Source: Deltaproteobacteria bacterium
GTDB taxonomy: Bacteria; Desulfobacterota; Deferrimicrobia; Deferrimicrobiales; Deferrimicrobiaceae
Length of the DNA: 13,902 bases
Direction: 5' to 3'
Assembly (NCBI GenBank): GCA_003513855.1
Contig: DOTC01000259.1
Location: 3,352 to 17,253, forward strand
Positions within the stretch are counted from its first letter, which is position 1. Each line of letters begins with the position of its first letter. The translations under genes and the position numbers were made by a program. This document shows, piece by piece, positions 13,391 through 13,902 of this stretch. The notes under the pieces are model-generated. The model was given only the letters and a program-made list of their open reading frames with translations, was not told where the DNA came from and ran no database searches.

Positions 13391-13902
13391 TGATCGTCGT
13401 AATCGATAACTACGATTCGTTCACCTACAACCTCGTCCAGTATCTTTCCGAGCTGGGGGCGGATGTCCGGGTGTACCGGAACGACGCGGTCTCCGTGACA
13501 GAACTCGGAGAGCAACGTCCCGACGGCATCGTCATCTCCCCCGGCCCCGGGGGCCCCGGGAGCGCAGGCATTTCCTGCGACGTGATCCGCGCGTTTTCGG
13601 GACGGATCCCCATCCTGGGAGTGTGTCTCGGGCATCAGTGCGTCGGGGAGGCCTTCGGCGGGAAGGTCGTGCACGCACGGTCCCTCATGCACGGGAAGAC
13701 ATCGCGGATCCGGCACAACGGGAGGGGGATCTTCTCCATGATCGAAAACCCGATGACGGCGACGCGGTATCACTCGCTCGCCTTGGAACGGGAGTCCCTG
13801 CCGCCGATCCTCGAAGTGTGCGCCGAATCGGAGGAAGGGGAGGTGATGGGAATCCGGCACGTCTCCCGACCCGTCTTCGGGGTCCAGTTCCACCCCGAGT
13901 CG
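13387..13902 (+). CDS. trpG: Anthranilate synthase glutamine amidotransferase component (3'-truncated by window edge)
   Basis: TrpG hydrolyses glutamine and passes ammonia to TrpE. In many bacteria it also serves PabB, so TrpG/PabA is the safest name. The frame is open to the last base: 172 codons with no stop. It begins [20 protein letters not shown], the family's first strand. Class I amidotransferase motifs follow: [11 protein letters not shown] (oxyanion region), GVCLGHQ with nucleophile Cys80, and FHPES with His169 and Glu171 at the window end. The usual ~190-residue length means only about 20 residues are missing. ATG 13387 overlaps the trpE stop as ATGA; ATG 13390 is an equally good start one codon later. 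Coupled trpE-trpG is the classic layout. Confidence 0.94.
   Translation, partial: MMIVVIDNYDSFTYNLVQYLSELGADVRVYRNDAVSVTELGEQRPDGIVISPGPGGPGSAGISCDVIRAFSGRIPILGVCLGHQCVGEAFGGKVVHARSLMHGKTSRIRHNGRGIFSMIENPMTATRYHSLALERESLPPILEVCAESEEGEVMGIRHVSRPVFGVQFHPES

Overview
The window is a GC-rich (roughly 60% by eye), densely packed bacterial chromosome segment with every recognised gene on the + strand. Twelve complete genes lie between two partial ones: rpsK, cut at its 5' end, and trpG, cut at its 3' end. Four genes appear to use TTG starts. SPOR, FtsB-like and PEGA proteins, a Fur box and DtxR/FeoA-type iron genes, and the protein sequences as I recognise them, suggest a deltaproteobacterial (Desulfobacterota / Geobacter-like) organism. 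That placement is inference, not proof. I see no mobile element, tRNA, rRNA or CRISPR array.

Layout. (1) 1-2690: the end of the ribosomal alpha operon, rpsK-rpsD-rpoA-rplQ, closed by a strong intrinsic terminator. S4 is the four-cysteine zinc form. L17 carries an unusually long Lys/Ala/Pro tail. (2) 2700-7271: an iron gene cluster that reads as one operon. A promoter with a near-perfect Fur box precedes fur, feoB, a 62-residue eight-cysteine protein and a DtxR-type regulator fused to a FeoA domain. A secreted PEGA-domain protein follows. The genes abut or overlap: ATGA between the Cys-rich gene and the regulator, and 26 bp between the regulator and the PEGA gene. There is no stand-alone feoA in the cluster. 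(3) 7272-9003: an intergenic 11-bp perfect inverted repeat, a geranylgeranyl-reductase-like flavoprotein with a CxxC, and an FtsB/DivIC-like divisome protein. (4) 9004-9440: a monocistronic cold-shock protein gene with its own promoter and terminator. (5) 9500-13902: a promoter followed by argS, a SPOR-domain membrane protein, trpE and trpG, with overlapping or closely spaced genes.

The most interesting part is the iron cluster. Ferrous iron uptake (FeoB), two different iron-type regulators (Fur and DtxR-FeoA) and a small Cys-rich protein are translationally linked. FeoA exists here only as the C-terminal domain of the regulator. This suggests, as a hypothesis, that the regulator could also contact FeoB or read its state. 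The Cys-rich protein is the best candidate for an undescribed component.
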